A DNA stretch of 64,000 nucleotides from Cryptomeria japonica. Lineage: Eukaryota; Streptophyta; Pinopsida; Cupressales; Cupressaceae. This document shows positions 12,358 through 25,132 of this stretch, one piece after another; position 1 is the first letter of the stretch, and each line of letters opens with the position of its first letter. Where the stretch lies: assembly GCF_030272615.1 (NCBI RefSeq), contig NC_081407.1, positions 379,214,179 to 379,278,178 of the forward strand, read 5' to 3'. The notes below the pieces were generated by a model. The model saw only the letters and a list, made by a program, of their open reading frames with translations. It was not told the DNA's origin and searched no databases. Made by a program: the position numbers and the translations under genes.

Positions 12358-13378
12358 ATGGTGAATGTTCTTAAAGTCTAAGATAGGCTTGAAGGCGCAT
12401 CTAACTTCACCTCATGGAAGTTTAGAGTGCTCATTTCACTTAAATAAAATGATCTTCTTCAATTCATAGAGGTGAAGGATTTATCCAAACCTGAAGATCA
12501 TGTGGAGAAACTGTGATTCAAGAAGAATGCAATCAAGACAAAGAAGATATTAATCGACTCCATGAGGGATCACTTGGTGCCTCTCATATCTAAGATGACA
12601 ACTCCAAGAGATATGCTCAAGACCTTGGAGGGTTTATATGAGATTAACAACGTAAGTAGGGATCTTTCCTTGAGACGACAACTCCACCAAGTGAAGATGG
12701 CTAAGTGGAAGGTCAAAATTACCTAAGATTGATCGACTCCGTGCAGATTGTATTCAAGAAAAATCAAGATTGATTGTCGGAGGAATCGTCAAGAGTTCTC
12801 AAAATGAAGATACACATGTTCTTGCCACTCAATCTACCAAGAAACAAAAGTATTGGAAGAAGGGCAACTTCAAAAAGAATAGAGATTTCAAATCAGATTC
12901 TACACCTGATTCTAGGAAGAGGAAGAAAGACCTCTCTTTCATCCATTGTTTTAGGTGTGACAAGTTTGGTCACTTTGTAAAGGATTGTTTGACAAGACCT
13001 AATCATCAAGGAGAAAAAATCAATGAAGTCTCATCTCAGAAGGAGAATAAACATAACTCCAATGGTTTTCTTTTCATATCAGCACTATCAAGCAATGTTC
13101 TTACCAACAGTGATACATGGTTAATTGACAGTGGAGCCTCTCGACATATCACCAATAATTGGGAACACCTTTCTGATCTAGTGGAGAAAGAGTCACATCT
13201 TCAAGTCATTATTGGAGATGATGCTCGCTATGTTGTAAGAGGAGTTGGTGCTACATCTCTAAAACTTAAATCTGGAGTTTCTCTACACCTAAGTGATGTA
13301 TTGTTCATACTAGGGATCAAGAGGAACCTTGTGTCTATCTCAGCCTTGGAGGATAAGAGATCAAATTGCATTTTCTGA
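12358..13378 (+). pseudogene. gag: Copia gag and protease region, broken
   Basis: The ATG at 12358 opens a gag-like frame (ASNFTSWKFRVLISLK) with a stop after only seven codons and further stops. Nucleocapsid sequence from 12770 onward carries the zinc knuckle CFRCDKFGHFVKDC (C-x2-C-x4-H-x4-C). The aspartic protease active site follows as DTWLIDSGASRHIT (D-S-G). The open frame closes at 13378, after which the reading frame changes. Products would be capsid/nucleocapsid and the polyprotein protease, acting in the cytoplasmic particle. No intact product is possible. Confidence 0.85.
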
Positions 13379-14417
13379 AGGAAGAGTTCTTGCTTGGCGT
13401 AAGAACTCCAACATCAAGACTGCTCGTGTGATCGAAAATTGACATGAGAGTTTATACAAACTCTCCACTCTCCCAGTTCAATCTATTATTCATGATTCCT
13501 CCAATTCTAGCGAACTCTGGTACAAAACACTTGGACATCTTCACTTCAGGGAAATTCCCTCCTTGGAAAAGATGGTAAAAGGTATTCCTAAACTTATTCA
13601 TGTAAATGATGGTACTTGTAAAGGTTGTGCTATGGGTAAAAATGTTAAAAGTCCTTTTCATAGCAATGAAAGTAGGTCTAAAGAAATACTAGATCTTGTA
13701 CATTCAGATTTATGTGGTCCAATGTCAATTCCATCCCTAAGTGGATGTTTGTATTATGTAACTTTTATAGATGACTACTCTAGGAAGACTTGGATTTATT
13801 TCTTAAGGTCTAAAGAGTCTGATGAAGTCATAAGTAGGTTTAAAGAGTTTAAAGCTCTTGTAGAAAATATATGTGGAAAGAAAATGAAAACCTTAAGGTT
13901 TGATAATGGAGGTGAATACACCTCGCATAGCTTTTTTTATTTCTGTATTGAGGTAGGAATCAAGAGGGAGTTTGGTGTTCCTTACAACCCTCAATAAAAT
14001 GGGGTTGCTAAAAGGAAGAACAGATCTATAGTTGAAGCTGCAAAAGCTATGATTCATGATCAAGGCCTTTAGATTTTTCTATGGGCAGAAGCCTCTAGAA
14101 CAACAATGTATGTTCAGAATAGATGTCCTCATCGGATATTACAAAATATGACTCCTAAAGAAGCCTTCTCAGGTATCAAGCCTGATGTCAGCCAACTAAG
14201 AATAATTGGTTGTCCTGTGTATGTTCATATTCCCAAGGACAAAATAACCAAGTTGGAGCCTTCTGGCAAGAGAGGGATATTTGTAGGCTACAGTGAAACC
14301 TCCAAAGCCTACCGTATTTATGTTCTTGGACAAAAGAAAATAGAGGTTAGCAGGGATGTTGAACATTTGAGGAAGATGTTGCATTCTGGAAATCAAAGGG
14401 CTCATGCATGGAGATAG
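13379..14417 (+). pseudogene. Copia integrase region, broken and missing catalytic Glu
   Basis: In a different frame from protease, the sequence reads LGHLHF, then CKGC (zinc-binding part), then the catalytic core: first Asp in HSDLCGPM and second Asp in FDNGGEYTS. The third acidic residue, Glu in the family motif NGVAERKNR, is Lys here (codon AAA at 14010-14012). A TAA stop at 13995-13997 lies just before it and a further stop follows. This enzyme would insert the DNA copy into the genome. The loss of the third catalytic acid would inactivate it even without the stops. Confidence 0.85.
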
Positions 14418-16252
14418 ATGATGAGACTGCTCAAGACATGAATGTTGATCATGCTCCTGAGATTCAAAGGGAGACTACAAAACTTGATGTAAGTAATGAT
14501 CCAATTGAACCCTTGGATCCCACTAATGGGATCAGAGATATTGTTGTGTCTCGAAAGAGACCTCTTTGGGCACGAAACACTATGCAGGAAGCAGAATAGT
14601 TTGCCGCTCCTAGAGGAACATTTAGAGAAAGCAAAAGACCACAAATATTTTTTGGTTATGTTGCATTAATGTGTAATCTTATTGAGTCTGAACCTTCTAG
14701 TGTAGAGGAAGTCACAAAACAACAAGTTTGGAAAGATGCAATGGATGAGGAGTATCAATCCATTCTCAAGAACAATGTGTAGGATATTGTGCCTAGACCA
14801 AAAGGGAAGTCCGTTGTATCTTCCAAGTGGTTGTACATGATAAAACATGCAATTGATGGCAGCATTGAAAAGTACAAGGCTAGATTTGTGTCTTGTGGCT
14901 TCTCACAACAAGAGGGAATAGACTACAAAGAAACATTTGCCCCTGTTGCTCACTATACTTTCATTAGAACCATCATTGCTATTGCAATAGCTAAGGGATG
15001 GAAGTTGCAATAGATGGATGTGAAGACTGCTTTTCTTAATGGCGTGATTGAAGAAGAAGTCTACATCGAGAAACTTGAGGGGTTCGTGATTCATGGGAAA
15101 GAGTCTCATGTGTGTAAATTGAAGAAAACCCTATATGGTCTTAAACAAGGTCCTCAGGCTTGGTATGAAAGAATTGATAAATACTTAGTGGGTTTGGGTT
15201 TTTGCAAAAATGATGTTGATCCAAACCTTTACTTCAAATTATTCAATGGTGATATGTTGATCTTGGTACTTTATGTTGATGACCTATTTGTTACTGGAGA
15301 AGATCATCTCATTGATAGATGTAAGAAGGAGTTGACTTCAGAATTTGAGATGAAGGACTTACAACTTATGCACTTCTTTCTAGGGTTGGAGGTGTGGTAG
15401 AGGCCCAATGGGATTATCCTAAGTCAAGGTAAATACACCATTGAAATATTGAAGAGATTTGGAATGACAGATTATAAATCCATGTCCACACCCATGGAAA
15501 CTAACTTGAAGAAATTAAGGGAAGCTGTAGCTAGTTCAGATCTTGTGGACCCTACTATGTACAAGCAATTGATTGGGTCCCTGATGTATCTAGTTAACAC
15601 TAGACCAAATATTTGTTATGCAGTGAGTGCACTAAGTCAGCTCATGAGTGAACCTAAATAGATATATCTAGTTGCAGTCAAGCATATCTTGAGATACTTG
15701 CATGGCACAGTTGGATATGGCTTGAAATACTCTTCCAATATGGATCTGACTCTTGAAGGATATTTTGATTTTGATTGGGAAGGGAATGTTACTGATTGGA
15801 AGAGCACTTTTGGTTGTTGCTTCAGCTTGGGATCTGTTATCATTTCTTGGTGTAGCAGGAAGCAATCTTTAGTAGCTCTGAGCACTGCTGAGGCATAATA
15901 CATTGCAGCATGTGTAGCAACTCGTGAAGCAGTTTGGCTTTGTAAGCTTCTTGCAGGTTTGTTTGGCCAATCATTGGAGCCTACCATCATACATTGTGAT
16001 AACCAAAGCTGTGTGAAGCTTTCAGTCAATCCAATATTTCATGACATAATGAAGCATGTAGAGATTCAGTACTACTATATCAGAGATATGGTACAAAGGA
16101 ATGTTGTTTAGTTGAGATACATTTGTACTGAGGAACAAACTGCTGACATTTTCACCAAGCCTCTTGCGAAAGTGAAATTTGTGCTTTTTCGAGACAAGCT
16201 TGGAATTGTGGAAAATGAAGCTCTTGTTGAGAGGGAGTCTCAGCATCAGTAA
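14408..16252 (+). pseudogene. pol: Copia reverse transcriptase and RNase H, broken
   Basis: The frame changes at about 14410. Reverse transcriptase starts near KARFVSCGFSQQEGIDYKET and FAPVAHYTFIRTII. The catalytic motif LYVDDLFVTG lies in 15014-15400. The RNase H region includes KHILRYLHGT, STFGCCFSLG and LVALSTAEA (15660-15900), and a C-terminal part ends LVERESQHQ with a stop at 16250-16252. At least six in-frame stops interrupt it (for example 15011, 15398 and 15659). Order integrase before reverse transcriptase identifies Copia rather than Gypsy. Confidence 0.88.
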
Positions 16253-16271
16253 TTGCCTGATATGTTTTATA

Positions 16272-16588
16272 ATGCATTCTTCTCTGAGAGAGAAGTTTGA
16301 GGTGCAAGCCCTTATCATGCATTCTTCTCTGTGAGAGAAGTTTGAGGTATCAGGCTCTTGTTATGCATTCTTCTCTGTGAGAGAAGTTTGAGGTATCAGC
16401 TCTTGTTATGCATTCTTCTCTATGAGAGAAGTTTGAGGTATCAGCCCTTGTTATGCATTCTTCTTTGTGAGAGAAGTTTGAGGTATAAACCCTTATTGTG
16501 CATTCTTCTCTGTGAGAGAAGTTTGAGGTATCAGCCCTTGATGTTCATTCTTCTCTGTGAGAGAAGTTTGAGGTTTCGGCCCTTATTC
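16272..16588 (+). repeat. 45-bp minisatellite of hairpins in Copia 3' UTR
   Basis: Seven units of 45-46 bp start near 16272, 16317, 16363, 16408, 16453, 16498 and 16541. Each carries TTCTCTGTGAGAGAA, a 6-bp perfect stem with a 3-base loop, followed by GTTTGAGGT. Units differ by a few bases. It lies between the end of RNase H and the polypurine tract. It is followed by looser repeats of 'gagtagccatggtg'. Confidence 0.92.
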
Positions 16589-16817
16589 CACCCTCTGTGA
16601 GTAGGTATGGTGGATGTTATGGAAGAAATTTCATGACTTTGCACTTGTGTTTATTCACCCACTAGGAGTAGCCATGGTGAACATCATGATATGATAACGA
16701 CATCAAGTTGATTGAATCTGTGATGGAAACTTGTGTTCATTTTTTCTTTATTCATGAGAGTAGCCACGGTGGATATCTCTATGTGATTCAAATATTGAAA
16801 AGGATTTCTCCCTAGCT

Positions 16818-16826
16818 AAGAGGGAG
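16818..16826 (+). other. Copia polypurine tract
   Basis: AAGAGGGAG directly abuts the 3' LTR start at 16827 and would prime plus-strand DNA synthesis. Confidence 0.85.
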
Positions 16827-17546
16827 TGTTGATGATATATAGTGTCGGTCGGATTCCTCTTGGCTGACTCAACATGGTCAAACATGTGAATGGCCTTTCG
16901 GCCTTACACATTTGATGCACCATCTAATATTAATCTATTAATATATTCTTAGTGAATTAGAGGTGTCTCTTCGGGTTTGCTTTAATTTGTAATAAGCCAA
17001 CTTTTGACTAAAAGTCACGAACCTTTATTGAAAGTATGCGATATGTAAAGGGAGATGACTCTTGGGCATTACCGATTGATAGATATATAACAAGTGTGGT
17101 CTTCTCTCCTTGACACATACAAGTTTGGATATAATAACTACATAAGCAAATCAATATTCATCTACAACAGACGAGATTCACTCCTTGTAACATTCGAAAT
17201 ATATATTGAAGAACACACTTGCATAACAATTCATAGACATTCTACAAATACTCGTTTTCTTCAGCAATTCGTTGAGATTGTATAGCAGATAGAAATCTAT
17301 CTACAATAGGTTAAGCATCAACTAAGGAATTTTGATTCCTTATTACAGTTCGCATAGTCTTTATATGAATTGTTGTCATATATATATATATAGCTTCAAG
17401 AGTGAAGCAAACTCTTTGTAAAATTAAGATAATAAAGTCATATTTCATTGCTGGGGTTTTCACCTTCAAGAGGAAGGTTTTCCTAGGGTAATTCTGTGCA
17501 AATGTGTGAATTATTGTGTTACCTAATTTGATCATAAAACTTAACA
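16827..17546 (+). repeat. Copia 3' LTR (720 bp)
   Basis: Same ends and content as 11538-12254, including the TA-rich box near 17380. Followed by the target duplication AATAA. Confidence 0.95.
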
Positions 17547-17551
17547 AATAA

Positions 17552-20165
17552 TATCCTTTATTTTTATCCCTCTTTTTCAATATAAAAGGTTTATTTCATA
17601 ATTTTGTCTTCTCTTGAAGAAAAGGTCACATAACAAGTAGTAACAATTTTTTATATTGGCATTAGGTATGAAAAAATACAAGATCAAATATATGTTTGGG
17701 TGGCTAACTGTGAGACTCCCATGAGCAATAGGGCTGGTGTTTTAAATTTTTCAAGTGAAGATAATCTGGCATTGCTTGATGCAGACAATGCTAGAAGGAA
17801 AGATGGATCCTTTAACTCCACATGTTCCGAGCTCTACATTTAGGCCAACACATTGAAGCAACACAAGAAACTATAGAGATGGCAATGGTACTAGTTAGAA
17901 TAATGCATTCTAAAATGTAGAGTCAAATTATTGAAGCTTTAATGTTAACTACACCTTGCTTACCTAATTCAATAAATTTATGTATGTGAGTATTCAATAA
18001 ATTTTTATTATTTTATTATATAATGACATTATAAACATTATGTTATTAATTAAGTATTTACATTTTTATATCTAAATGATTGTTTATCTTAGTTTCAATG
18101 TAATCAATTAATTTTATATTTAAATGAAATAGACATGTTGAAATAGATAAAATAGTTTATATACACAATTATAATATTAATATACATTTATCTAAACCCT
18201 TTTAGCATATATATTCAATATATCTAAATTTTGTTACTGTATATCTTAAATAAAATATCTCTTACTGTCAAAAATACTTCTAAACATTATCAAAATTAAA
18301 TTAAATTGAGAAACAAATTTACACATCTTAAAAATTTTGGCGTTTCGTTATTTGAGATGCACTACCTGATATTGAAAATCAATGGTTGACAATTGTTTAG
18401 AGTGCCTACAAGACCATTGAAACATCTACAGTCGTCGATATTTTTCCATTGCTTTTTCACATTTTCTGACCGTTTCTCTTGTTTGCATTTTCTTTCTGTT
18501 TTTGTTCGCCTGTTTTCACAATTATCGAAGTATCTCACACATTTATATTCACCACTCATTTTCTTTTCATTGTTCGCATTATTAATGTGGTTGTCTGCAA
18601 ATAAATGACCTAGATGCATCATCGATAGTACCTTCTGACTCCAACTGTCTGATTTAAAAACTTACATTTTAAAATAGAGAAAAACTTTACTGTAGTGCAC
18701 GATTTTTTTAGCCTAAGACACAAGAAAAACGCTAAGAAGTTTGCATTCAGTAACATTTTAAATGGACACATATATTGACGCTTTTACCTATGATTGCATT
18801 GAAATACGTGAATAAAATATTAACGCAACCTTCATCTATCCTCCTATTTTTACGGAGTCAAATTAGGTGTCCATAATTAGAAAATCATTTTAAAAAAAGA
18901 CAAAATGGAGATTTTTTGCACTCTGTAATGCTGGAAAATGCATAACTACATTTTTTATATAACAATTATAATTCGAATTAAATTTTATTTCACTTTGGTT
19001 AACTTTTGTGGCAGTTAATTGAGTGATATATTTTTTATTTGCAATAGGCATATAATTTAAGTTTATTATTTTTATTTATATTTTCAACTTTATATGTGAT
19101 TTGATTTTTAATATTTAAATTTAATGTTTAGTTTAATTATGTTAATAAATATTATATAAAAATAATAATAAAGTTAAATATATTAAATATTATAAAAGAT
19201 TTATAATCATTCAGATAAAATAATAATGCAAGATTTAAATAGTTTTTTTTTGTTTTAAAATTACTTATCTTTTATCTTTTGTACTCATCTTTAAAGACCT
19301 AATTGACAAGATTTTGAGATAGTTTTAAATGGAATTTATTTGTATATTTATGTGTTCTTTAAAAAAATTTGGTTTGAGAAATTTTTTATACAAATCTTTT
19401 ATATACTATACAAAATTATAAATTTAATATTTTCTTTGTTTAATACAAATAAATTATTTTGACTATTTGTTTAAGAATAATATAAAATAGATTTTATACA
19501 AATAATGTTTCGGTAGTAAATAGTTATTTATTTAAAAAGAAAAGTGTTCTACCTATGATAGTGACCATAGAAGAGGAATTAGAAGATTTTAAAAATCACA
19601 CAACTTAAAATCAAATGTATTCATAATTATTTGGGTTTCTAAGTATTTGGGTTTTTAAGTATATGGGAAGATTTCATATTTCAAAACATTAAGGTTTTAA
19701 TATATTTAATTTTCAAATTATATGTTTAGAAATTAATTAGATAAGAAAAATTTGATAATTTGGTTAGATCAATTTTATATGATAGCTTTTAAATATTATT
19801 ATAATTTATTGTATTATAATATATAGTTATATACATTAAAAAAATGATATAGTATAAATTAAATTGTACTATTATATATTATATTTTATCTAATGTAAAT
19901 TATTAAATTTAATTTAAAATAATATTATAAGTTTGTTATTTTGATTGATTCAAAGTAATTCTTTTCTAAACTATTAGATTTTGTGTGATAATTTTCAAGT
20001 CAAGTTTCTTTATTAGTTACATTTAGACATAATAAGCCTTGTAATAACAATGTTATAAAACTATATGTATTAATATATATTAAATGTATAATAGAAATTA
20101 TTATATATAAATATGACATAATATATAATAGTTTTTAAATATAATACAAATTAAATTATATTTTC
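17552..20165. other. AT-rich spacer with one dispersed-repeat block
   Basis: A block at about 17740-17800 matches 3405-3450 of the dispersed repeat. The remainder is strongly AT-rich with no supportable gene. The 60-90 codon frames near 18362-18622 overlap on opposite strands and carry no motif. Confidence 0.5.
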
Positions 20166-20169
20166 TCAA

Positions 20170-20180
20170 GGACCTCCTCT

Positions 20181-20211
<31 letters not shown>

Positions 20212-21096
20212 TATATATTCCCTTTCCATTTCTCTATATATATCTATCTCACTCACACACACACACTCCCAATTCCACCCTCATTCCTATCTTTGTCTTT
20301 ATCTCTTTATCTTTTTCCCTCTTTAGCTCTCGAGTTATACCTCTTTATTACTAGTATTTGTCATCTTCTTTCTCTCACTCTTTCCAATTCTATCTCTATC
20401 TCTATCTCCCTATATCTCCCCTACTCTTTCTTTATGTCTTTCTAACTCCTCTATCTATTCCTACCCATATCCTTCTCTATGTATATCTACCTATCTCTCT
20501 CCCTATCTATTTATCTCTCTATATTTCTCTTTACTTATTACTCACCCTCTCTCCCTCTCCCTCTCACTCTCAATGTATTGGTCTATCTCTCCCTCTCCCT
20601 ATCCCTCTCTATATCTTGGGTTGTCTCCTCCCCTCTTCTTCTTTCTTCCTCTCTACTTGTCTCTTTGTACACCTCACCCTCTCACATCTCCCTCCTCTAC
20701 TTGTCTCTCTCGCTTTCTCTACTCCTCTCTCTATCTTCTCCCTCTATCTCTTCCCATCTCTCCCTCCCTTTCTCGCTCCCTATCCCAACTATATTGATCT
20801 CTTTATCTTTGTCTATATCGTTGTCTTCATCTTTGTCTCTCCCTTTCTATCTCCCTATCTCTTCCTATCTTTATCGCTCATGCTACCTCTCTCTATCTCT
20901 CTATCTATTTCGCTCCCGCTTTCCTATATCCCTCTATCTTAATCTCAACCATATCTTCATATCTTCCCATGTATCTCACATGACATACTCTCTCTCTCTC
21001 TCTCTAGACCTCTATTCTTATATCTCTTTGCCTTTGTATCTCTATCTCTCCATATTTCTTCTTTCATTTATCCCCCCCGTGTCTCTCTCTCCCTAT
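20170..21096 (+). repeat. Degenerate polypyrimidine (CT/CTAT) tract, ~0.9 kb
   Basis: It begins with a pure (CT) run near 20180, then CA and TA runs, then hundreds of bases of 'tctctatctc', 'ccctctcc' and similar units with almost no G on the plus strand. It gives long open frames of Ser-Leu-Tyr-Pro composition that are artefacts of the repeat. A purine-rich counterpart lies at 37363-37640. Confidence 0.9.
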
Positions 21097-21529
21097 TGCA
21101 AACATAACATGAGCCTTTTAGTAATGGAGTCTAATTATCTTCTTGATTCAGAGGTTTTGTTTGAATAATGTTTGGATTAATGTAAGTGGATGCATAGTCT
21201 ATTTCAATCTATCTGTTCTCCGTTAAACCCTTTGTTTCACAAACACCATCTTTTTCTAAATAGCCTACCAATTGACCTCATCTTCACACAAGTCTATACA
21301 ACTAATACACCAAAAAAAATTCTAATTGACCTTCCAAACCTCTTCGGTATAACATTGCACACCAAGGTGCAATTGCTAGTATATTGACTATGCCCGGGAC
21401 ACTAAAGAGCTTAAGCACGATTCCCCATTGACCGCCTCTACCCATTGTCGCTTAACACCAATACAAGAGCTACAGTTGCCATTTTCATTCGCAGCCTCGT
21501 CTTTGTTTGATTTTTATCCCCGCCTTTCA

Positions 21530-22135
21530 AAGGACAGAGGTAATAAAAGGGCCAAAAATGAACCTGGGCTATCAATCTAACTAAACATGTAATCATTCAC
21601 GGGCTTGGAAATCTCGAGTCCCTTTCCACTGAACATGTTTTTCCCTATTTTCACATTAACAAGACTACTTTTTTATAGAGAAATATAGTGCGTAAATTCA
21701 ATGCTACATCTACTGTTCGACGTATGGAAAAAGAAAAAAATTGTACACAGTAGGGCCATATCACATGTGAGCTTGACTGAGTGTTTCGTGAGGGAGAAGT
21801 GTTCTTTATGGTAAATTTGGATGGCTTTAAGATGGGGTTTAATGGTTGAAGTGATATTTTTCGAATAGATTTTTTATCCTTTTGTTTGTATTTGGTTGAT
21901 GTGACATTTTTTGAATAGATTTTTTATCCTTTTGTTTGTATTTGGTTGATGTGACAGGAGGATTTAACAGTTTGTTTACATCATGTTATCTGTAGCTATT
22001 TTAAAAGTGTTATTATTTTAATTATTTTATTTTGACAATAGTTAATTTTATATTTATTAGATAAGGTTTAGTATAAGTGATCTTAATATCTGAATTTAGT
22101 TTCTAGTTTTTATCTTAAACATTTTAGCATTTAAC
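21530..22135 (+). repeat. Dispersed repeat, copy 3, with internal 50-bp duplication
   Basis: Matches copies at 1-330 and 3600-4150. Within it a 50-bp unit ('gaatagattttttatcc..tatttggttgatgtgac') is duplicated in tandem at about 21856-21955, and the other copies have it once. Confidence 0.7.
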
Positions 22136-22139
22136 AAGG

Positions 22140-24780
22140 ACGCAAAGCGTCAAGTTCCTGCCAATAGTGTTACATATGTATTTAGAGTTAGTAATAGTGT
22201 TAGATAGTGTTAGGATATGTATTTAGAGTTAAGATTGGGTGAGATTAGTAGTTTGATATTGCATTGTGAATTGATATATTTTGATATTAAACTAAAATAA
22301 TAGTGAATTAGTAAAAAATTATAGTGTTATTGCCATCATTTTGCAATTTGTAAACTCAATAGTTGAAAGATAAATTTGATTTTAGAAAATTATAACTAAT
22401 AGAAAGTTGGACCTAATTAAATAAAATTAAATTATATTAAAAATGTTAATGCTAAAATATTAACTCTTACATTAAAACTTACAAATAAAACGAAATTTAA
22501 AAAGTTAAAAATTAAAATAAAACCTATTAAAAATGTAAAAAGTAAATTCTCAATTGTTTTAAAATTTTAAATTTCTTAAAATAAATAAATATTTGTATTT
22601 ATTAAATTTTTATTTTCTATTTTAATGATAATTATAAAAAAAACTTAAATTCCAACTTAGCTTACACTTATATTTCTAAGTTTAAAAATAAAAATAATTT
22701 AAATTTATTGAATTGGTCATATAAAAATAAAAAATAATAATTTCACTACTATATAATATACATTAAATTTGATTTTACATTGAGTTTAATTTTACTTAAA
22801 ATGTATTTCTAATTATTCTTCTATTCTTTCACTATTAAAACTCTTGTATAAATTTTCTTCATTTTTCATATAATAAAATAAATAAATTCTATTCACTAAT
22901 ATAATTAGTTAAATTTTAATCAAATTAAAACTATCAACATTTTCATGGAACATATTGTTAAATTTATCTATTTTTAATTTAAAAATAATAATGTTTAAAT
23001 GGTTAAGATATTAAAAATTTAATTAATTAATATTTGAATTTTATTATCTCTAATTACACATAATAGAAAAATACTTTATTATTGTCATTAATCATCACTG
23101 TATTATCATATTGTAATTTATATAATAATATTGTTACTATTAATCTTATATTGTTAATAATGTTAATATATTATTACTATATTACTATATAGTGATATTT
23201 TAACTATCATATTATTGTTGTTGATTATATTTTTATTATTATATCATTATATGTTTATATTATTCTTATAATTATATTTTACATTCTTCTTGAACACTTT
23301 ATAAAAAAAAAAACATTGTATGTATTCACAATTATTTATATTTATATCTAATTGCACTATAACCCTAAATGCACCCTCTTTTAACCATAATCATTACCTT
23401 ATTTCAACTTTTTATCATAGATCCATAGCCATAACCATAACCCTAATTCCCTAGCCCTAGCCCTAACCCTAATTTAACTCTAGCCGTAAACAAACACTTG
23501 TTAAAGCAAGACTTGTTTAACACTAATTGTAATTGTAATTGTGAAGGTAAAGATAATATAATTAGGGTTAGGATTAAGTTTAAAATCTATAAAATATTTA
23601 AGGTATCTAAATTAATAACTCTCCAACATGATTAGTTGCCTAATATGAATTTAAAAATGAAAAAGTATAGAAAACAAAATATATCTTAAAGAGTTGTACC
23701 AAAATTTCATTAAATAATTGCTATTCATGTCGTCAAATGAAGGAAGGACAATCTACGGAGTGCACAGATTTAGGAAGTAATATAATGTAAGAGAGGGAGC
23801 TAAGGGATTTTTAGCCTAGTTCGGGTCCTGAAGTAACCATGAAAATTGTTAAATTAAAAATGAGTATGAAAGTAAGTAGAGACTGGTTTAGTATTTAGTA
23901 AAATACATATGGACTAATTAGATCTACAATTATCATCTCGACCCGATATATGATTTCCCTGAACCTATTAAAGATTTATTTTATGGGGATGGATGTCTTA
24001 AGTTCAATACTGGCCAATGCCATGGAAGTGCTTTATCATTTAAGTGAGTGCAGAAGATGTAGTCCAAATGGAGGAGTATGATTTGAGATTGAAAGCAAAA
24101 TAATAATGTTAGTGTCTACAAATGATCAGAATAGGTGAATACAACTTAAAAGAGTACTGTCAACAATGATAAAGAAAAGAAAGAAGTTTTTTAGTTACAT
24201 TGCATAGGAAAAATAAACAGTTGTTAATGTTTGTATGGTCATCAAGAGTGATTTAGGTAATGGTGTCAGGCTCTCATCTAACATAATCTTTACTGCTAGT
24301 AGTTAGAATGTATTGTCGATTCTGTAACCATCTAAGGTCAAATATTCAATGGAAAAAATAGAAAAAATGGCAATATGAGTCAAATCATGAGATTTGGAAC
24401 AAGTGGGTATATTTTTATGTCTTAAACCTAAATTTAAGCAAAACAACAATATGCATTGAGTTGAGAAATATAAATCATTATAATTTTCTGAATACTTTGT
24501 CTGTTTTATAAGTCATTGCTTAAACTAAGTAGAATTCATGATAGAAGATTAAAAGTAAAGTAAGATAGTTTTTATTAAGTGCATGTTAAAGTCATCATTA
24601 GGATTAAAATTCATTTTCAATCTAACATATAAAAAAAATAGTACCTAGAAAAAATGATGAATTGCTTTCTTGATGCGAGAGTTTGAGTGTGAAATTCTTG
24701 ATTAGTTATAATTAAGGGAGGCAAAGAAGAAACTGTTGCTTGCATATTTCAAAGAAGAAAGTTTGCAAGATAGAGAATTT
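22140..24780. other. AT-rich spacer with telomere-like motifs
   Basis: No gene is supported. At 23361-23490 there are several CCCTAA/CCCTAG-like units ('ccctagccctagccctaac'), with an inverted 'ttagggttagg' at about 23563. This resembles a degenerate interstitial telomeric sequence, though the exact plant CCCTAAA unit is not regularly kept. Confidence 0.45.
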
Positions 24781-25132
24781 AAAATGTATTTCAAATTCAA
24801 GGAACAATGCAGACAATTAATTATTTCAAAATTTATTGAACAATACAAGAAGTTAAATGAAAGTGTTATTATTACTTCGTTTTATATTCTGTGATAATAT
24901 ATCTTCAATGTAATGTAATACAATTGAATATTAAAATTAAAAAAATCGATAAATAAAATTAAGATATATATTCTAAATTACATATTAACATTATTGTGTA
25001 TAAATTATAGTTTTTGTAACACGTGAAACTATATCCAATGTTCCAGTTCAAAATCCTATAATACACTGTGACATACAAAGAGAAAGGGAAACTTCTAAGC
25101 ACGAAATGATCCATTGTCTGTATTTCAAATTC

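Larger units (their letters stand above)
11538..17546 (+). mobile_element. Complete Ty1/Copia retrotransposon, inactive
   Basis: Both LTRs (11538-12254, 16827-17546) begin TGTTGATGATATATAG and end TTAACA. The element is flanked by the 5-bp target duplication AATAA (11533-11537 and 17547-17551). Inside are a primer-binding site, gag, protease, integrase, reverse transcriptase and RNase H in Copia order, a 45-bp minisatellite and a polypurine tract. Frame changes near 13.38 and 14.41 kb and many stops make it dead. The integrase catalytic glutamate is replaced by lysine. In the first 120 bases the LTRs differ at about 10 positions, mostly transitions, so insertion is old. Confidence 0.95.

Noticed and set aside
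16272-16588. Possible CRISPR-like array
   Set aside because: Units are contiguous with no unique spacers, inside a plant retrotransposon 3' UTR.
16358-16600. 80-codon frame with 15-residue periodicity
   Set aside because: Direct product of the 45-bp minisatellite, which is a multiple of three; no independent evidence of coding.
20358-21168. Long plus-strand open frames of 194 and 229 codons
   Set aside because: They lie wholly in a polypyrimidine repeat. Ser/Leu/Tyr/Pro-only composition and openness in several frames are repeat artefacts.
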